Shown here: positions 26,486 through 34,212 of the stretch, in pieces
Layout: each line of letters starts with the position of its first letter
Position numbering within the stretch: the first letter of the stretch is position 1
Assembly (NCBI GenBank): GCA_965279565.1
Contig: OZ257249.1
Location: 2,480,001-2,544,000, forward strand
Length of the DNA stretch: 64,000 nt
Source of the DNA: Tagaea sp965279565
GTDB taxonomy: Bacteria; Pseudomonadota; Alphaproteobacteria; CACIAM-22H2
Direction: 5' to 3'
The notes under the pieces: generated by a model
The model's input: the letters and a program-made list of their open reading frames with translations, nothing else
Told to the model about the DNA's origin: nothing
Databases searched by the model: none
Program-made: the position numbers and the translations under genes

Positions 26486-29400
26486 TCAGGCCGTCCGGCC
26501 GCTCGCCATCAGCGCCACGTCGCCGCCGACCGCCGCCGTGTTGATCGACACGGTCTTCTCGGCGGCGAAGCGCGGCAGGTAGAACGGCCCGCCCGCCTTC
26601 GGCCCGGTACCCGACAGGCCCTGCCCGCCGAAGGGCTGCACGCCGACGACCGCACCGATCGTCGACCGGTTCACGTACACGTTGCCGACCGGCAGTGCGG
26701 CCGCGATGCGGCGCTGGAATCCGTCGATGCGGCTGTGGATACCGAGCGTCAGGCCATAGCCGGTCGCCGCGACGCGTGCGAGCACGTCGTCGAGCGCATC
26801 GGCCTTCCAGCGCACGACATGCAGGACCGGCCCGAAGATCTCGTGCATCGGTGCTGCCGCCATCGGCACCTCAAGCGCCACCGGGGCGACGAAGTGGCCG
26901 CCGGAAAGCCCGGCAGGCACGCTCGCGCGCGCGACGACATGCGCGCGGTTCTCGTCGATATAGGCTTCGAGCATCCGCTTCGCGGCCGCGTCGATCACCG
27001 AGCCGATGTCGGTCGCTGGATCGGCGGGATCGCCGATCTGGAGTTCGGCCATGGCACCGCGCAGCATCTCGATCGTGCGGTCCGCGGCTTCCTCCTGCAC
27101 GAACAGCACGCGCAGGGCCGAGCAGCGCTGGCCCGCACTCTGGAAGGCCGAGACGATCGCGTCGTTGACGAGCTGTTCGGTCAGCGCGGAACTGTCGGCG
27201 ATCATCGCGTTGACGCCGCCGGTTTCCGCGATCAGCGGCACGATCGGTCCGTCCTTGGAGGCGAGCGCACGCTGGATCGACTTGGCGGTCGCGGTCGAGC
27301 CGGTGAAGGCCACGCCCGCGATGCGCGGGTCGCCGACAAGGGCGGCCCCGACATCGCGCCCTCCGCAGGCGAGCTGGAGCGCCTCGGTCGGCACGCCGGC
27401 GGCGTGCAGCAGCGCGACGGCGCGCGCGGCGGTGAGCGGTGTCTGTTCCGCCGGCTTCGCGACGACCGCATTGCCGGCCGCAAGTGCGGCCGCGATCTGG
27501 CCGATGAAGATGGCGAGCGGGAAGTTCCATGGGGAAACGCACGCGAACACGCCACGCCCTTCGAGGGTCAGCGTGTTGCGCTCGCCCGTCGGGCCCGGCA
27601 GCAGGGCAGGGCCGCAATCGAGACGCGCGCGCCCCGCGTAATAGCGCAGGAAGTCGACTGCCTCGCGCAGCTCGGAGAGCGCGTCGGGGATCGTGCGGCC
27701 GCCTTCGCGTACGACGAGCGACATCAGTTCGTGGTCGTTCGCCTCGAACAGGCCGGCCGCGCGCTCGAGGATCGAGGCGCGCTCTGCGACCGGCATCCGG
27801 CGCCAATCGGCAAACGCGCGTGCTGCGCTGCCGACTGCCGCGGCGACATCGGTGACCGTGGCGTTGCGGCACTCGCCGACCGCGCGGCGCGTGTCGGCCG
27901 GTTCGCGTACGTTGCCCGAGGCGACCGCGTTCCGGTCGGCGGCGATGCGCGCCACGACGCGCGCGCGCAGCGCGTCGTCGGCAAGGTCGAGCCCGCGTGC
28001 GTTCGTACGGTCGGCGAACATCGCGGTCGGCTGGCGGACCGACGGCGTGGCCGCGGCAAGGGCGGCTGCCGGATCGGCGACGATGCGCGCGAGCGGAATG
28101 TCGCGGTCGGCGACCTGGTGGATGAACGAGGTGTTGGCGCCGTTCTCCAGCAGGCGGCGCACCAGATAGGGCAGCAGGTCGCGATGCGCGCCGACGGGTG
28201 CATAGACGCGCACGGCGAAGCGTTCGCCCAACCGCTCGGCGAGCAGGTTGTAAAGCCCGTCGCCCATGCCGTGCAGCTTCTGGAACTCAAAATCGGTCCG
28301 GTTGCCGGCCATCGCGAGGATTTCGAGTGCCGAGCGCGGGTTGTGCGTGGCGAACTGGCCGAAGATCGCATCCTGCGCGCCCAGCATCCGCGCGGCGCAT
28401 GCGCGATAGGAAAGGTCGGTTGCCGCCTTGCGTACGAAGACCGGATAGTCGGCGAGGCCCTTCTCCTGCGCCCACTTGATCTCGCTGTCCCAGTAGGCGC
28501 CCTTGACCAGCCGCACCATGAAGCGCCGGCGCTTGGCGCGCGCCAGATCGGAAACCCAGTCGACGGTGCCCAGCGCGCGCTTCTGGTAGGCCTGCACGGC
28601 AAGGCCGAGCCCGTCCCATCCGGCGAGCTGCCGGTCGCCGGCGAGCGCCTCGAGGATTTCGAGCGACAGGACGAGCCGGTCGGCTTCCTCGGCGTCGATT
28701 GTGAAATTGATGCCGGCCTCGGCCGCGCGCAATGCCAGTGCCGCGACGCGCGGGACGAGTTCGCTTGCCACGCGCGCGCGCTTTGTCGCTTCGTAGCGCG
28801 GATGCAGCGCCGAGAGCTTAACCGAGATGCCGGGGTTCGTGCGCGGATCCTTGCCCGTACAGGCCGACGCGATCGCGGCGATCGCCGCTTCGTAGCTTTC
28901 GAAATAGCGCTCGGCATCGCCGCGCGTGCGCGCGGCCTCGCCAAGCATGTCGAACGAGTGCCGGTAGCCGGGCCCCGCCTTCTTCGCGCGTGCGAGGGCG
29001 GCGTCGATCGTCTGCCCCATCACGAACTGCTGGCCCATGATGCGCATCGCCGCTTCGATGGCGCTGCGCAGGACGGGTGCGCCGAGCCGGCCGAGCGTGC
29101 GGCGCAGGAGTTCGGCGGCACCGCCGCTGTCGCGCCCGGTCCATTCGACGAAGCGCCCGGTCAGCGCCAGCCCCCAGGCCGACGCGTTCACGAGCACGGA
29201 GTCCGCATGGCCCAGATGCCGGTCCCAGTCGGCCGTGCCAAGCTTGTCGCCGATCAGCGCGTCGATGGTCGCGGCGTCGGGGATGCGCAGCAGCGCTTCG
29301 GCAAGGCACATCAGCGCCACGCCTTCGTTCGTCGACAGGTCGAACTCGGCAAGGAACGTCTCGACCCCGATCTGCCCGGGCACGCGCTCGCGCAGCCGGC

Positions 29401-29545
29401 CGGCAAGTGCCTGCGCGTCCGCATCGATGCGCGCGCCCTGTCCTTCGGGCAGCATTGCCGCCGCGTGCAGCCGTTCGAGGATATCGGCCTCCCCCGCGAG
29501 TTTGGGGCCGATCGATGCTGCGATATTGGGGTTCTGCATGATCAT
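26486..29545 (-). CDS. putA: Bifunctional proline dehydrogenase / glutamate-semialdehyde dehydrogenase
   Basis: A 1019-residue enzyme that oxidises proline to glutamate in two steps, passing electrons from FAD to quinone and then reducing NAD. The proline dehydrogenase barrel spans about residues 130-430 (ISVKLSALHPRYEATKR, VRLVKGAYWDSEIKWAQ). The aldehyde dehydrogenase part covers about 510-990, with SPWNFPLAIF near 672, GSTATAK near 750 and the catalytic Cys near 806 in SAGQRCSALR. The N-terminal ribbon-helix-helix DNA-binding domain of E. coli PutA is missing, so it cannot repress its own gene; the divergent Lrp-type gene fits that task. ATG 29545 is the first of two in-frame starts, two codons apart. 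Confidence 0.96.
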   Translation of the reverse strand: MIMQNPNIAASIGPKLAGEADILERLHAAAMLPEGQGARIDADAQALAGRLRERVPGQIGVETFLAEFDLSTNEGVALMCLAEALLRIPDAATIDALIGDKLGTADWDRHLGHADSVLVNASAWGLALTGRFVEWTGRDSGGAAELLRRTLGRLGAPVLRSAIEAAMRIMGQQFVMGQTIDAALARAKKAGPGYRHSFDMLGEAARTRGDAERYFESYEAAIAAIASACTGKDPRTNPGISVKLSALHPRYEATKRARVASELVPRVAALALRAAEAGINFTIDAEEADRLVLSLEILEALAGDRQLAGWDGLGLAVQAYQKRALGTVDWVSDLARAKRRRFMVRLVKGAYWDSEIKWAQEKGLADYPVFVRKAATDLSYRACAARMLGAQDAIFGQFATHNPRSALEILAMAGNRTDFEFQKLHGMGDGLYNLLAERLGERFAVRVYAPVGAHRDLLPYLVRRLLENGANTSFIHQVADRDIPLARIVADPAAALAAATPSVRQPTAMFADRTNARGLDLADDALRARVVARIAADRNAVASGNVREPADTRRAVGECRNATVTDVAAAVGSAARAFADWRRMPVAERASILERAAGLFEANDHELMSLVVREGGRTIPDALSELREAVDFLRYYAGRARLDCGPALLPGPTGERNTLTLEGRGVFACVSPWNFPLAIFIGQIAAALAAGNAVVAKPAEQTPLTAARAVALLHAAGVPTEALQLACGGRDVGAALVGDPRIAGVAFTGSTATAKSIQRALASKDGPIVPLIAETGGVNAMIADSSALTEQLVNDAIVSAFQSAGQRCSALRVLFVQEEAADRTIEMLRGAMAELQIGDPADPATDIGSVIDAAAKRMLEAYIDENRAHVVARASVPAGLSGGHFVAPVALEVPMAAAPMHEIFGPVLHVVRWKADALDDVLARVAATGYGLTLGIHSRIDGFQRRIAAALPVGNVYVNRSTIGAVVGVQPFGGQGLSGTGPKAGGPFYLPRFAAEKTVSINTAAVGGDVALMASGRTA

Positions 29546-29603
29546 GTCTCTGCGGATTGATGTTTTATAAGGCTAACGCTCTTTCAATTCTGGTCAAGAC
29601 AGT

Positions 29604-29631
29604 GAAAAATGCTATTTTAAAGATAGTTTTC
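29604..29631. promoter_or_regulatory. Candidate Lrp/PutR operator in the putA-lrp divergent promoter region
   Basis: The 117-nt gap between putA and the Lrp-type gene is AT-rich. It contains an imperfect inverted repeat with ends GAAAA and GTTTTC and a CTAT/ATAG core around TTTTAAAG. Lrp-family regulators bind such loosely symmetric AT-rich sites, and the site lies between both starts, allowing control of both genes. Assignment rests on position and symmetry only. Confidence 0.4.
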
Positions 29632-29662
29632 AGAGTTAAATCCTGAACATGAGGGTGCCCGC

Positions 29663-30142
29663 GTGCTCGATACCCGTCTCGACCCGATCGATCTCCAGAT
29701 TCTGGGCGAACTGCAGGCCGACGGCCGCCTGACGAATGTCGAACTCGCGCGGCGCGTCGGGCTGAGCCCGACCCCGTGTCTCGAACGCGTGCGCCGGCTC
29801 GAACGCGACGGCGTCATCCGCGGCTATCGCGCGGAACTCGATCCGGCACCGCTCGATGCCGGACTGATCGTGTTCGTCGAGGTCGCGATCGACCGCACCT
29901 CGCACGAGGCGTTCGACCGGTTCGCACAAGCGGCCAAGGCGCTGGCCGAGGTCGCCGAATGCCACATGGTGGCCGGCGGGTTCGACTATCTGCTGAAAGT
30001 GCGCGTCAGCGACATGCAGGCCTATCGCGACTTCCTCGGCCGAGCACTCGCCGAAGTGCCGCATATCCGCGAGACGCGGACCTATGTCGTCATGGAAGAA
30101 GTGAAGTCCGACGGACGCATCCCGATCCCGACGCGAAGCTAG
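29663..30142 (+). CDS. Lrp/AsnC-family transcriptional regulator (probable putA activator)
   Basis: A 159-residue regulator. The N-terminal winged helix-turn-helix is visible (LDPIDLQILGELQADGRLTNVELARRVGLSPTPCLERVRRLERDGVI). The C-terminal ligand-binding domain has the family's GGFDYLLKVRVSDMQAYRDFL segment, where amino acids bind. It is divergent from putA, the standard position of PutR, which activates proline catabolism when proline is present. GTG 29663 is the only good start in frame. Its stop overlaps the stop of fucU in the 4-nt sequence CTAG. Confidence 0.9.
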   Translation: MLDTRLDPIDLQILGELQADGRLTNVELARRVGLSPTPCLERVRRLERDGVIRGYRAELDPAPLDAGLIVFVEVAIDRTSHEAFDRFAQAAKALAEVAECHMVAGGFDYLLKVRVSDMQAYRDFLGRALAEVPHIRETRTYVVMEEVKSDGRIPIPTRS

Positions 30143-30600
30143 GACGGCGGCGCCTCGCCGAACACCACGCCCTTGCGGAACAGGAAACAGCCATAGCCGC
30201 GCGGATCGCCGACCTGCACGATCGCGTAGCTCGCCTTCGCCGCCTCGTAGAACGCGAAGCGCTCGATCCCGGCAAGCTCGATGCGCTTTCCGGCCGCGCG
30301 GTCGATCTCGGCCTGCACCTGCTTCTGCACGTCGGGAACCGCGGCCGGATCGCCGACGACCTGCATGCGGCGGACCGGGTCGTTCGTGAAATCGTCGATC
30401 GGCAGGACGCTCAGGATCGCGCGTGCCGCGCGCGCCATCGAGATGCCGGGAAGTTCGAGCAGCTTTCCGCTCGCGGTCGACCGGGCGATCCGCGCGGCCG
30501 GATGGTTCGCGTCGACGAGCGCGAGATCGTCGCCGTGCCCCATTGCGGCGAGGCACTGCAGCAGGTCCGGCGTCAGGATCGGATCGATACCCTTGAGCAT
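30139..30600 (-). CDS. fucU: L-fucose mutarotase (RbsD/FucU family)
   Basis: A 153-residue cytoplasmic protein that interconverts alpha and beta anomers of L-fucose or a related sugar. It aligns by eye with E. coli FucU from the start: MLKGIDPILTPDLLQCLAAMGHGD, then DANHPA, which holds the catalytic His. RFAFYEAAKASYAIV and YGCFLFRKGVV near the C-terminus match the FucU branch rather than RbsD. It is the last gene of a minus-strand set with a lactonase-like amidohydrolase (2-nt gap) and an aldo/keto reductase, which fits the oxidative, non-phosphorylating route of L-fucose or a 6-deoxy/aldose analogue. Confidence 0.87.
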   Translation of the reverse strand: MLKGIDPILTPDLLQCLAAMGHGDDLALVDANHPAARIARSTASGKLLELPGISMARAARAILSVLPIDDFTNDPVRRMQVVGDPAAVPDVQKQVQAEIDRAAGKRIELAGIERFAFYEAAKASYAIVQVGDPRGYGCFLFRKGVVFGEAPPS

Positions 30601-30602
30601 GG

Positions 30603-31442
30603 CTATTTGCGCCCCCGGCTGGAGAGATAGACGCGTGCGGCATTGCCGCCGAAGATCGCGTCCCGGTCGGATTGCGGAAGGCTCGCGGTCAGTTCGCCGG
30701 CCGCGTCGAACCATCTGTCGTAGCCGCCCGCGAGGTCGACGACCGGCCAATCGCTGCCCCAGAGCAGGCGGGACGGACCGAACGTCGCGACCAGATGTTC
30801 GACATAAGGGGCAAGATCGGCCGTGCGCCAGTCCTCCACCGCTTGGGTCGCGAGGCCTGACAGCTTGCATACGACATGCGCGCGCGCGGCGAGGGCCGCC
30901 ATGTCGGCGCGCCAGGGATCGAGCTTTCGCGCCCGGATGAACGGCTTGGCGCCGTGATCGATGACGATGCGCAGTTCGGGATGGCGGTCGGCGAAGGCGA
31001 GCAGGCGCGACAGATGCCGCGGCTGGACGAGCGCGTCGAAGACGAGCCCGGAGGCGGCCATCTCGCGCAAGGCCGGTGCGATGTCCGCGCGCAGCAACCA
31101 GTCGTCGTCGGCGATGTCGTGCACCATCGGGCGCAGGCCGACGAGCAACGGATCGCGCGCGAGTTCGCGGATCGTGGCCGGCGCGTCGCCGGCGGCGAAG
31201 TCGACCCAGCCGACGACGCCGGCCACGCCCGGGTCGGCGGCGGCGATCTCCAGCATGTACCGCGTCTCGGCGACCGTCGGTGCCGCCTGCACGATGATCG
31301 TGCGTGCGATCGCGTTGCGCGCGCGGAACGGGGCCAGGTCTGCCGGCCCGAAATCGCGGTAGATCGGACCCTTGTCCGGCGTCAGCCAGCCATAGTCGCC
31401 GCGCGACAGCTTCCAGAAATGCTGGTGGGAGTCGATGCGCAT
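30603..31442 (-). CDS. Amidohydrolase-family lactonase (L-fuconolactonase type)
   Basis: A 279-residue TIM-barrel amidohydrolase of the small lactonase branch. It starts MRIDSHQHFWKL with the metal-binding His-x-His; later residues include DPLLVGLRPMVHDI, RIVIDHGAKP and the terminal LLWGSDWPV with the catalytic Asp. This pattern is shared by L-fucono-1,5-lactonase, rhamnono-lactonase and 2-pyrone-4,6-dicarboxylate hydrolase. With an aldose dehydrogenase-type reductase upstream (5-nt gap) and fucU downstream, opening of the aldonolactone formed by that dehydrogenase is the best guess. Confidence 0.85.
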   Translation of the reverse strand: MRIDSHQHFWKLSRGDYGWLTPDKGPIYRDFGPADLAPFRARNAIARTIIVQAAPTVAETRYMLEIAAADPGVAGVVGWVDFAAGDAPATIRELARDPLLVGLRPMVHDIADDDWLLRADIAPALREMAASGLVFDALVQPRHLSRLLAFADRHPELRIVIDHGAKPFIRARKLDPWRADMAALAARAHVVCKLSGLATQAVEDWRTADLAPYVEHLVATFGPSRLLWGSDWPVVDLAGGYDRWFDAAGELTASLPQSDRDAIFGGNAARVYLSSRGRK

Positions 31443-31447
31443 TCTGC

Positions 31448-32461
31448 TCAACCCGGAACGGGTGCTTCGGCGGCGAGAAGGCCGGCAGATTTCAGTTCCT
31501 GCCACAGGGCGCCGGGCAACGGGCGCGTCAGCGCTTCGCGCTGCTCGGAAACTTCCGTCGGCTTGACGGCACCGAGCACGACCGAACTGACGGCCGGATG
31601 CGCGAGGGCGAACTGGAGTGCGGCTTCGTAGAGGCGGACCTTGTGCCGCTTGCAGATCGTTTCGATCGACGCGACTCTGGCGAGAATCTCGGGCGGTGCC
31701 GGCTTGTAATTGTACTTCGCACCGGCGACCGGACCGGTCGCAAGGATGCCGGAATTGAACACGCCGCCGAGCATGACGCCGATGCGCTTCTCGATCGCCA
31801 CGGGCAGGAACTCGGCGGCCGCCGGCTGTTCGAGCAGCGAATAGCGCCCGGCGAGCAGGACCGCGTCGATGTCGCCCGCGCGCGCGAAGCGCAGGCACAT
31901 GTCCGCCTCGTTGACGCCCACGCCGATGGCGCGGACCGTGCCGGCGCGCCGCAGCGTGTCGAGTGCGCGGTAGGCGCCTTCCATCGCCTCGCCGAAGCGG
32001 CGGTCGATCGCGTCCTTGCCGTGCGTCCAGACGTCGACGTCGTGGATCAGCGCGATGTCGATCCGGTCGGCGCCGAGGCGCAGCATGGACTGTTCGAGCG
32101 AGCGCATCGCGCCGTCGTAGGAATAGTCGAAGCGCGCGGCATGCCGCAGGCCGCCGACATAGCCCGACCCGTCGCCGGGCGGGCCGAACGGATCCATGAC
32201 CCGGCCGATCTTCGTCGAGATCGCGATTCCGGAAGCGCCGGCGCGCCGCAGGGCCGCACCGACGCGCAATTCCGACATCCCGTGGCCGTACAGCGGCGAG
32301 GTATCGATCAGCGTGACGCCCATGCCGACGGCTGCCTCGACCGTCGCGACGGCGGTGGCCTCGTCGAGCCGCGCATAGAGATCGCCGAGCGGGGCAGCCC
32401 CGAATCCGAGTACCGAAACGTCGAGTGCCACGCGCCCGAGGGCGCGTCGTGCGAGCGTCAT
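31448..32461 (-). CDS. Aldo/keto reductase (D-threo-aldose / L-fucose 1-dehydrogenase type)
   Basis: A 337-residue aldo/keto reductase. The catalytic tetrad is visible: Asp53 and Tyr58 (IDTSPLYGHG), Lys84 (ISTKIGR) and His140 (IALIHDVD). The YGHGMSELRVGAALR text and overall length match the D-threo-aldose 1-dehydrogenase group, which oxidises L-fucose and related sugars to lactones with NAD(P). It leads the minus-strand set with the lactonase and mutarotase genes. Its start faces a DapA-family aldolase gene across a 106-nt promoter region with a palindromic site. Confidence 0.88.
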   Translation of the reverse strand: MTLARRALGRVALDVSVLGFGAAPLGDLYARLDEATAVATVEAAVGMGVTLIDTSPLYGHGMSELRVGAALRRAGASGIAISTKIGRVMDPFGPPGDGSGYVGGLRHAARFDYSYDGAMRSLEQSMLRLGADRIDIALIHDVDVWTHGKDAIDRRFGEAMEGAYRALDTLRRAGTVRAIGVGVNEADMCLRFARAGDIDAVLLAGRYSLLEQPAAAEFLPVAIEKRIGVMLGGVFNSGILATGPVAGAKYNYKPAPPEILARVASIETICKRHKVRLYEAALQFALAHPAVSSVVLGAVKPTEVSEQREALTRPLPGALWQELKSAGLLAAEAPVPG

Positions 32462-32491
32462 CCTGCGTTTCCCCCGCGATTCTTCAACAGA

Positions 32492-32503
32492 CTAACATGT
32501 CAG
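32492..32503. promoter_or_regulatory. Near-perfect palindrome CTAACATGTCAG in the divergent promoter region
   Basis: CTAACATGTCAG departs from perfect symmetry by one base pair. It sits between the divergently oriented aldo/keto reductase and aldolase genes, where one bound regulator could control both directions. A GntR-type regulator is encoded two genes away at 33470, and the outer bases CTAA/AG recur in the palindromes flanking the other GntR gene (46038 and 46881). Operator function is inferred. Confidence 0.45.
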
Positions 32504-32567
32504 TATTGACTCGATGGCTTCGCGCGGTCAACTTACGCCCACAAAAGCGTCCAAGGGGGAAACCGAA

Positions 32568-33464
32568 ATGTCGACCAAGGCCGAGCGTATCGGACTGAGC
32601 TGCGCGCTATCCACGCCATTTGATTCGAACGGACGGATCGACCTCGCGCGCATGGTCGCGCATGGGCGCTGGGTGCTCGAGAACGGCGGCGACGGCCTGG
32701 CCGTGTTCGGCACGACCGGCGAGGGCGCTTCGATCGGCACGCGCGAACGCCACTACGTGCTCGGCGCCTTCGCGGCCGCCGGCTTCGACATGAAGAAGAA
32801 GATCATCGCGGGCGTCACCGCCTCGACGATCGAAGACGCGGTCGAGCAGGCGCGCGCGGGCTATGCCGCCGGCTGCCGCGGCCTGCTGATGACTCCGTCC
32901 TTCTACTTCCCGAACACGTCCGAAGAGGGCGTCTTCCGCTGGTTCGCTTCGGTGTTCGAAGCGCTGGGCGGCGAACTGCGCGACGTGCTGCTCTATCACA
33001 TTCCCAGCATGACCCGTTCGGTCATGACGCCCGACCTGATGGGTCGCCTGCGCGACAAGTTCCCCGGTGCCATCCTCGGCATCAAGGACAGCACCGGCGA
33101 CTGGAATTCCAGCAAGGGCTTCCTCGATCGCCACCGCGACCTGCAGATTCTCGTCGGCGACGAGCGCCAACTCGCGCGCGCCGTACAGAACGGCGGCAGC
33201 GGCACGATCTGCGGACTTTCCAATCTCCGTCCCGACGTGCTCCGTCCGGCGGCGTGGGAAGGCAAGGACGATCCGAAGATCGCGGCCCTCGTCACGGCGA
33301 TCATCGCCGATCCTTTCATGTCGGCCGTCAAGGCGCTGATCGCGCACCGCACGGGCGACGTCGAGTGGCGCCGCATGCGTCCGCCGCTGGAAGCGCTCGA
33401 CGAAGCCAAGGCGCGCGCGCTGATCGAGCGTTTCGAGGCCGCCGACAAGGCCAAGGCCGCCTGA
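32568..33464 (+). CDS. DapA-family lyase/aldolase (2-keto-3-deoxy sugar acid type)
   Basis: A 298-residue Schiff-base aldolase or dehydratase. The family residues are present: GTTGEG at 48-53, Tyr143 (LLYHIP) and the Schiff-base Lys173 (GIKDSTGDW). Members cleave or dehydrate dihydrodipicolinate precursors, N-acetylneuraminate or 2-keto-3-deoxy sugar acids. Here the neighbours are sugar oxidation genes on one side and a sugar ABC transporter on the other, so cleavage of a keto-deoxy acid is likely; a sialate-lyase role is a weaker alternative. ATG 32568 follows AAGGGGG (32552-32559); an in-frame ATG at 32514 lacks one. Confidence 0.88.
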   Translation: MSTKAERIGLSCALSTPFDSNGRIDLARMVAHGRWVLENGGDGLAVFGTTGEGASIGTRERHYVLGAFAAAGFDMKKKIIAGVTASTIEDAVEQARAGYAAGCRGLLMTPSFYFPNTSEEGVFRWFASVFEALGGELRDVLLYHIPSMTRSVMTPDLMGRLRDKFPGAILGIKDSTGDWNSSKGFLDRHRDLQILVGDERQLARAVQNGGSGTICGLSNLRPDVLRPAAWEGKDDPKIAALVTAIIADPFMSAVKALIAHRTGDVEWRRMRPPLEALDEAKARALIERFEAADKAKAA

Positions 33465-33469
33465 GGCCG

Positions 33470-34132
33470 ATGGCGGAATCGGGAACAGAAACGCCGAAAC
33501 TGCGCGAGCGCGCCTACGACGCGTTCACGCAGAGCCTGCTTTCGCGCGAGATCGTGCCGGGACAGTTCGTCTCGCAGCGCGAACTCGTCGAGATCACGGG
33601 CCTGCCGCTCGGCGCCATCCGCGAACTGGTGCCGCGGCTGGAGGCGGAGGGACTGATCGTCACCGTGCCGCAGCGCGGCATGCAGGTGGCGCATGTCGAT
33701 CTGAACCTGATCCGTAACGCGTTCCAGTTCCGCCTGATGCTCGAACGCGAGGCGGTGGCGACGTTCGTGCGCGAAGCGCCCGACGCCGCGATCGCCCGCC
33801 TGCGCGAGGCGCACGAGCGCGTGCTGAAGGATGCGGCAAGGCGAATCACGCCGGACGTGATCCGCCGGGCGCAGCTCACCGACTGGGACCTGCACGATAC
33901 GGTCGTCGACTCGCTGGGCAACGAGATCGTGTCGAGCGCCTACCGGGTGAACTCGATCAAGATTCGCCTCATCCGCCAGGCCGAAGTCCGCCTCGATCCG
34001 ACGCGCGTCGAGTCCGTGATGCGCGAGCATCTGGGCATCGTCGAGCGGATGGAAAAGCGGGACATCGCGGGCTCGCAGGACGCGCTGTGCGCCCACATTG
34101 TCGATGCGCGCAACCGCGCGATGGGGGTATAG
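33470..34132 (+). CDS. GntR-family transcriptional regulator (FCD type), sugar-acid cluster 1
   Basis: A 220-residue regulator with an N-terminal winged helix (AYDAFTQSLLSREIVPGQFVSQRELVEITGLPLGAIRELVPRLEAEGLI) and an all-helical C-terminal effector domain with LMLEREAVATF, DLHDTVVDS and a final metal-binding EHLGIVERM. FCD regulators usually repress catabolic genes until a sugar acid or carboxylate binds. It starts 5 nt after the aldolase stop and is followed by a sugar ABC operon, so it probably controls these and perhaps the divergent fucose-type genes through the palindrome at 32492. Confidence 0.88.
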   Translation: MAESGTETPKLRERAYDAFTQSLLSREIVPGQFVSQRELVEITGLPLGAIRELVPRLEAEGLIVTVPQRGMQVAHVDLNLIRNAFQFRLMLEREAVATFVREAPDAAIARLREAHERVLKDAARRITPDVIRRAQLTDWDLHDTVVDSLGNEIVSSAYRVNSIKIRLIRQAEVRLDPTRVESVMREHLGIVERMEKRDIAGSQDALCAHIVDARNRAMGV

Positions 34133-34164
34133 ACTGTAGCCACCGGTTCGGGACGGACGACAAA

Positions 34165-34180
34165 GCGGGCACAAGCCCGC
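34165..34180. other. 6-bp GC stem-loop before the sugar-binding protein gene
   Basis: GCGGGC-ACAA-GCCCGC forms a perfect 6-bp stem with a 4-nt loop, 33 nt upstream of the binding-protein ATG and without a T-tract. It could be a weak attenuator or mRNA 5'-end stabiliser between the regulator gene and the transporter genes. Confidence 0.35.
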
Positions 34181-34212
34181 GACCAACAGGATCAACAAGG
34201 GGAGAGAACGCG

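Noticed and set aside
32514..32567. Earlier in-frame ATG for the DapA-family gene
   Set aside because: It lacks a ribosome-binding site, while AAGGGGG sits 8 nt before ATG 32568, where family similarity begins.
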